Assembly (NCBI GenBank): GCA_951813615.1
Contig: OX638377.1
Coordinates: 3,348,001-3,412,000 of the forward strand
Direction: 5' to 3'
DNA length: 64,000 nucleotides
DNA from: an uncultured Latescibacterota bacterium
GTDB lineage: Bacteria > Latescibacterota > UBA2968 > UBA8231
Part shown: in pieces, positions 60,776-64,000 of the stretch
Layout of the letters: each line of letters starts with the position of its first letter
How positions within the stretch are numbered: position 1 is the stretch's first letter
Notes under the pieces: model-generated
What the model was told of the DNA's origin: nothing
Seen by the model: only the letters and a program-made list of their open reading frames with translations
The model's database searches: none
Made by a program: the position numbers and the translations under genes

Positions 60776-61696
60776 TCAGTCTTCCCACCGCTCCCATCCC
60801 CGATGCTCGTGCGTACCGCCAAAGTGTTGGGAATGGAAAATCTCGGCGAGAATTTCAGCCGACTCCACCAAGCGCGGCCCTGGGCGATTAAAAAACTGAT
60901 TGCCGTCGGTGAAGAACACCTGCCCCTGCTGTACGGCTTGCATCCGAGACCACAGCGGATGCTGGGTAAGCGCTGGCAATTCGCTTTGCGAACGGGACAT
61001 GTCAAAACCGCAGGGCATCAGGACGATAATATCCGGCTGAGCTTCCACTAAGTCCTCCCACGCCAACCAAGGCGAATGCGTCCCTGCCGCCGCGAAGAGG
61101 TTGTGGCCACCAGCGATCTCCACCAATTCGGGGATCCAATTGCCCGCGGCCATCAACGGCTCGAACCACTCGATGCAGGCAATGCGCGGACGATGGTCGA
61201 TTTTGCGAGTGCGAGCGGCGATTTGGTCCAGCCGGTCCCGCAATTGAGCCACCAAGGCGCGGCCCCTCTCCTCCACTTCTAACGCCGTGGCTACCCGCTC
61301 GATATCGCCCCAGACATCGGCCAAGGCGTTGGGCTCCAACGATAGAATGGCGGGCTGGGAGCGCACCAATTGACAGGCGGCTTCTTCGACGTCTTTGAGA
61401 CTGACGGCGCAAACGTCGCACTGCGATTGCGTCACCAACCAATCCGGAGCCAACTCATCGAGTAAGTCGGCGTCCACCCGGTACACCGAGCTAGCTTCCT
61501 GCAAGATGGCTTTGACCCGCTGGTCAATCTGATACGAAGTCCCGTCCGGGTCGAACTTGGGGGCCGTGCAGGCGGGCAAGTCGCCGACGCCGGGCGGATA
61601 GTCGCACTCGTGGGAACGGCCGACTAAGCGCTCGCCGCAACCGAGGGCGCTGATTATTTCAGTGCTGCTGGGCAATAGGGAGACGATGCGATTCAT
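60776..61696 (-). CDS. BtuF-like cobalamin/metal-chelate-binding protein without signal peptide
   Basis: This encodes 306 residues. The two-lobed TroA/BtuF fold is visible: RIVSLLPSSTEIISALGCGE, LVGRSHECDYP, PDWLVTQSQCDVCAVS, ACIEWFEPLMAAGNWIPELV, DIIVLMPCGFDM. The match is closest to cobalamin-binding proteins of COG0614. No export signal is present, which is common for this subgroup but odd for a transporter component. It may be a cytosolic cobalamin-handling homologue. With the ATPase and permease encoded to the right, it completes a BtuCDF-like set, but the toxin-antitoxin pair separates it from them. Confidence 0.82.
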   Translation of the reverse strand: MNRIVSLLPSSTEIISALGCGERLVGRSHECDYPPGVGDLPACTAPKFDPDGTSYQIDQRVKAILQEASSVYRVDADLLDELAPDWLVTQSQCDVCAVSLKDVEEAACQLVRSQPAILSLEPNALADVWGDIERVATALEVEERGRALVAQLRDRLDQIAARTRKIDHRPRIACIEWFEPLMAAGNWIPELVEIAGGHNLFAAAGTHSPWLAWEDLVEAQPDIIVLMPCGFDMSRSQSELPALTQHPLWSRMQAVQQGQVFFTDGNQFFNRPGPRLVESAEILAEIFHSQHFGGTHEHRGWERWED

Positions 61697-61780
61697 GGAT
61701 GCACACTCGCTTTAAGGGGTGGTTTCTGGGACGTGATGTGTCAGACAGTCGATCATCTAGCGTGGCACAGACGCGCTTCC

Positions 61781-62146
61781 CTAGGCAAGCGGGACCATCT
61801 TCGACTGACGAATACGCTCGTCCCGCGTCAGCAACGGTACGCCATGGACAATACTGGTTGCAGCAATCAGTTCATCCGCTGGATCGGCGCGAAAATCGAG
61901 CTGCGTCGAGACTTGGGCCACTTCTAAGTCAAGCGGCCAAATGTGGATGCTGGCTAGGATGGTCTCGACGAGCGGGTGTGCTAGGTCAAGAGAAATCCGT
62001 CCAATCTGCGCGAGCTTTGCCATCTCCCACAATACGATTGCGGCTACGCCCCAGCGATGGTCAATGAGTAATGTGCGCTCCTCATAACGCAGATTACCGC
62101 ACAATGCGTGTATTAGTACATGGGTATCAAGGTTGAGCATTGGCAT
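61781..62146 (-). CDS. PIN-domain toxin (VapC-like)
   Basis: This encodes 121 residues from ATG 62146; ATG 62140 is an alternative. The PIN acidic residues are visible: Asp in LNLDTHVLIHAL, Glu in IVLWEMAKLAQ, Asp in FRADPADELIAATS and the last in PLLTRDERI. These ribonucleases cut tRNA, rRNA or mRNA when released from their antitoxin. The start overlaps the antitoxin gene by 20 nt. The partner is an XRE-type regulator rather than the usual VapB. Confidence 0.9.
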   Translation of the reverse strand: MPMLNLDTHVLIHALCGNLRYEERTLLIDHRWGVAAIVLWEMAKLAQIGRISLDLAHPLVETILASIHIWPLDLEVAQVSTQLDFRADPADELIAATSIVHGVPLLTRDERIRQSKMVPLA

Positions 62147-62549
62147 CCCACGCAACCCCGGTCGAGAAAATGTCGCCGTGGACTTGCAGTTGGTCGCGCA
62201 ATGCTCCGATCAGCACCTCGGACGACTGCACAATGACCTTTTCGGTCCCTCCGCTCTCCGGCCGAGTAATATGAATACTCACCTCGCAACCGAGGCGTTC
62301 AAGGAACCGAATCAGCCGTTCGACACTGTAATAGGAAAACTTACCGCTTTTAAGTCGGGAGATTTCTGATTGCTTAACTCCTAGAATCCCCGCGGCCTTG
62401 GTCTGAGTCAGCTTGCGGTGTTCGAGAATCCGAAAAATCTCCGCGCCAAGTTGGGCTTTGAACACCTCTTCTTTCGCTTCCTTATCACTAAAGCCCAAAT
62501 CAGAAAAAATATTGCCACTGCCCTGTTTGATTTTAATATCCTCGCCCAT
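62127..62549 (-). CDS. XRE/HTH_37-type antitoxin
   Basis: This encodes 140 residues. GGAG lies 8 nt before ATG 62549. The centre has an XRE helix-turn-helix (LTQTKAAGILGVKQSEISRL, KSGKFSYYSVERLIRFLERL) like antitoxins that usually pair with RelE/HigB toxins. The C-terminal 50 residues (VIVQSSEVLIGALRDQLQVH) probably bind the PIN toxin. A promoter and a perfect palindrome lie 60-90 nt upstream, so it likely represses its own operon. Confidence 0.88.
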   Translation of the reverse strand: MGEDIKIKQGSGNIFSDLGFSDKEAKEEVFKAQLGAEIFRILEHRKLTQTKAAGILGVKQSEISRLKSGKFSYYSVERLIRFLERLGCEVSIHITRPESGGTEKVIVQSSEVLIGALRDQLQVHGDIFSTGVAWDANAQP

Positions 62550-62609
62550 GGTTTTTTCTCCTGCTTAGCCGACTCTTTAGCTCGTCTCAGGCATCTTTTG
62601 CACACTCTA

Positions 62610-62638
62610 ATCATAACTAATTAGTTATATCTTATCAA
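62610..62638 (-). promoter_or_regulatory. Sigma70-like promoter of the XRE-PIN toxin-antitoxin operon
   Basis: On the minus strand TTGATA (complement of 62633-62638) and TATGAT (complement of 62610-62615) are separated by exactly 17 nt. This is close to consensus and lies about 60 nt upstream of the antitoxin ATG. Confidence 0.72.
62613..62628. promoter_or_regulatory. Palindromic operator of the toxin-antitoxin operon
   Basis: ATAACTAATTAGTTAT is a perfect 16-bp palindrome within the spacer and -10 region of the promoter. A dimeric XRE antitoxin binding here would block RNA polymerase. Only this copy was noticed in the window. Confidence 0.72.
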
Positions 62639-62717
62639 CTTTACAAGGATAGCCGCTCCCTCCTGTAAGATAGATATCTCCTGCCGGTCTGCAGAAGGCA
62701 CGAGTTGCCTGAAGACA

Positions 62718-63731
62718 TTAAGCGATTCCGTCTAGTTTCAAACACTTGACCAATTCGTACAAGGTCGTGCAAACGCGCTGGCCCGTCGCCGTGTAAAGCC
62801 GCCAAGCCGGATCGCCATTGTCGTGAATGATCTCAACGCGCAGTTGAGCATCCCCTCTCCTATCAACGCGAAACCCCGCCCGTTCTAACGCCCGCGCCGT
62901 CCACAGGGCATGGAGTCCTTCACCCACCAAGCCAACTGCACCTTCCGGCTCTTGCGCCATATGGAAAGAGCCAATGGCCGGATCGAATTCCACGTCTGCA
63001 AACGTCCGCTGAAAGGCTCCACTCAACACCAAGTCCTCCGGTGCCCCGATCTGCAACGGACCGTCCGGCGGTAGCAGCCAGAGGCGGTCAGCGCAGCGCA
63101 GCGCCAAATCCAAATCGTGCGTGGAAAGCAAGACAGCGCGATCGCTAGCGCCAGCCAAACGCCGCAACAACTGCACGACTTCGACGCGCCGCGGCAAGTC
63201 CAAAAAAGCCGTAGGTTCGTCGAGAAGCAGCACCGCTGGTTCCTGCGCCAAGGCACGGGCAATCATCACTTTTTGCCGCTCGCCATCGCTTAGTTCGCCG
63301 ACGCTGCGCGCAGCCAAATCCCTAGCCCCCACCGCGTCAATAGCCCAGCGCACCACCGCTTCGTCCGCATGAGAAAGGCGGCCGTCCCAGCCCGTATACG
63401 GGTAGCGGCCCAGCGCCACGAGTGCATAGGCCGACAAGTTGCCCACGTCCACCCGCTCGGTCAGAACTAAGCCCAACAGCCGCGCCCGTTCGCTCTCGGT
63501 CAGCCCGTGCAGATCGCGGCCTTCGAGGAACACATCCCCAGCCAATGGCTTTTGCAGGCCAGCCAGCGTGCGCATGAGCGTAGATTTGCCAGCACCATTG
63601 GGTCCCAACAAGCAGACCAGTTCCCCCTTGAGCAATTCCACGCCAATATCCGCAGCCACTTCAACGCGCGGGCGACGCTTGGAAGCGTAGCCAATGCACA
63701 GATCTCGCGTCTGTAGAATGGTCGCAGCCAC
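62718..63731 (-). CDS. BtuD/FecE-like ABC transporter ATPase with C-terminal extension
   Basis: This encodes 337 residues if the GTG at 63731 is the start, 6 nt after the permease stop; a TTG at 63785 would overlap the permease. Walker A GPNGAGKST, signature LSDGERQKVMIARAL, Walker B LLLDEPTAFLDL and the H-loop STHDLDLAL are present. About 90 residues follow the ATPase domain (VGEGLHALWTARALERAGFR), an extension also known in some Bacteroidetes-type siderophore/B12 ATPases. It powers import of cobalamin or a ferric chelate with the FecCD permease upstream. Confidence 0.88.
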   Translation of the reverse strand: MAATILQTRDLCIGYASKRRPRVEVAADIGVELLKGELVCLLGPNGAGKSTLMRTLAGLQKPLAGDVFLEGRDLHGLTESERARLLGLVLTERVDVGNLSAYALVALGRYPYTGWDGRLSHADEAVVRWAIDAVGARDLAARSVGELSDGERQKVMIARALAQEPAVLLLDEPTAFLDLPRRVEVVQLLRRLAGASDRAVLLSTHDLDLALRCADRLWLLPPDGPLQIGAPEDLVLSGAFQRTFADVEFDPAIGSFHMAQEPEGAVGLVGEGLHALWTARALERAGFRVDRRGDAQLRVEIIHDNGDPAWRLYTATGQRVCTTLYELVKCLKLDGIA

Positions 63732-63736
63732 GGCGT

Positions 63737-64000
63737 TCAGGCGGCAAAGGCCTGCCGCAGCGTGCGGCGGCGTAGGATGATCCAAGTGACCACGGGCGCA
63801 CCGATCAAGGCTGTAACCGCGTTGAGCGGCAAAGTGGCCTCGCTGCCGGGCAAACGGGCCACCAAATCCGCGCTCAAGGCCAAAATGCCGCCCAAGAGCA
63901 CGCTAGCCGGCAGCAGTACGCGGTGGTCCGAAGTGTTGAAAAGAGCGCGACACAAATGCGGCACAGCCACGCCCAGAAAGCCAATAGGACCGCAGTAAGC
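63737..64000 (-). CDS. FecCD/BtuC-like ABC transporter permease (5' part outside window)
   Basis: The last 87 codons are seen. AYCGPIGFLGVAVPHLCRAL is the hallmark GPIGFVGLIVPH segment of FecCD/BtuC permeases, followed by the final helices (LPASVLLGGILALSADLVAR) and PLNAVTALIGAPVVTWIILR. It forms the membrane channel for a cobalamin or iron-chelate importer with the ATPase that follows. The frame is open to the right edge, where the first ~250 residues must lie. Any cobalamin riboswitch would also be outside. Confidence 0.9.
   Translation of the reverse strand, partial: AYCGPIGFLGVAVPHLCRALFNTSDHRVLLPASVLLGGILALSADLVARLPGSEATLPLNAVTALIGAPVVTWIILRRRTLRQAFAA

Noticed and set aside
1..64000. 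CRISPR arrays, tRNA or rRNA genes
   Set aside because: Intergenic gaps are all short and none shows regularly spaced repeats, a tRNA cloverleaf or rRNA-like sequence.

Overview
The window is gene-dense (no gap above 300 bp without a gene), mostly about 60% GC by eye, and comes from an uncultured Gram-negative-type bacterium. Secreted proteins with C-terminal CHU_C/FlgD-Ig-like domains, large predicted outer-membrane proteins, an M28/FtsX/DUF6785-type membrane fusion, a CreD-like protein, CehA/McbA-like hydrolases, a sulfatase, a sialate O-acetylesterase and several PhyH-like dioxygenases and sugar oxidoreductases point to the FCB/Latescibacterota-Poribacteria sort of genome. This placement is inference from gene content; no rRNA or tRNA is present to test it.

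Region 1 (1-22541, all minus strand) is a surface-protein locus. Read 5' to 3' it encodes a CHU_C/FlgD-tailed secreted protein (20316-22541), two homologous predicted outer-membrane proteins (17486-20308, 14506-17484), a polytopic membrane protein with TPRs (12750-14492), a hairpin terminator, a CBM9-like secreted protein, a second terminator, then five tandem paralogous secreted proteins with discoidin-like and FlgD/CHU_C-like domains; the last one runs off the left edge. A short repeated motif of about 17 residues recurs in all six tailed proteins. Segments of the three largest paralogues are nearly identical in DNA, which suggests gene conversion.

Region 2 (22790-29178, plus strand) holds a parvulin-type lipoprotein chaperone, a pentapeptide-repeat protein with a channel-like but filterless C terminus, an FG-GAP/ASPIC lipoprotein (these three overlap by a few bases) and a sulfatase. 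Region 3 (29189-45810) has a 2088-residue fusion protein on the minus strand, a divergent CreD-like membrane protein and sialate O-acetylesterase, a PhyH-like dioxygenase, and two CehA/McbA-like paralogues separated by a HigBA-type toxin-antitoxin pair.

Region 4 (about 45850-50200) is an AT-richer island: a shrunken toxin plus its small putative antitoxin, a restriction endonuclease gene broken by an in-frame TAA and by a complete IS5-family element (TIRs and TAA target duplication visible), and an intact convergent adenine-N6 methyltransferase.

Region 5 (50383-60742) looks like one uptake-and-catabolism locus: an RbsB/RbsA/RbsC-type sugar ABC transporter is followed without real gaps by a Gfo/Idh/MocA oxidoreductase, two short-chain/epimerase proteins, a PhyH dioxygenase and an acetamidase/formamidase-like protein, flanked by an enolase-superfamily enzyme and a divergent secreted aldose 1-epimerase. 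Region 6 (60776-64000) is a BtuF/BtuD/BtuC-like metal-chelate or cobalamin transporter set with an XRE-PIN toxin-antitoxin pair, carrying its own promoter and palindromic operator, placed between the ATPase and the binding protein.
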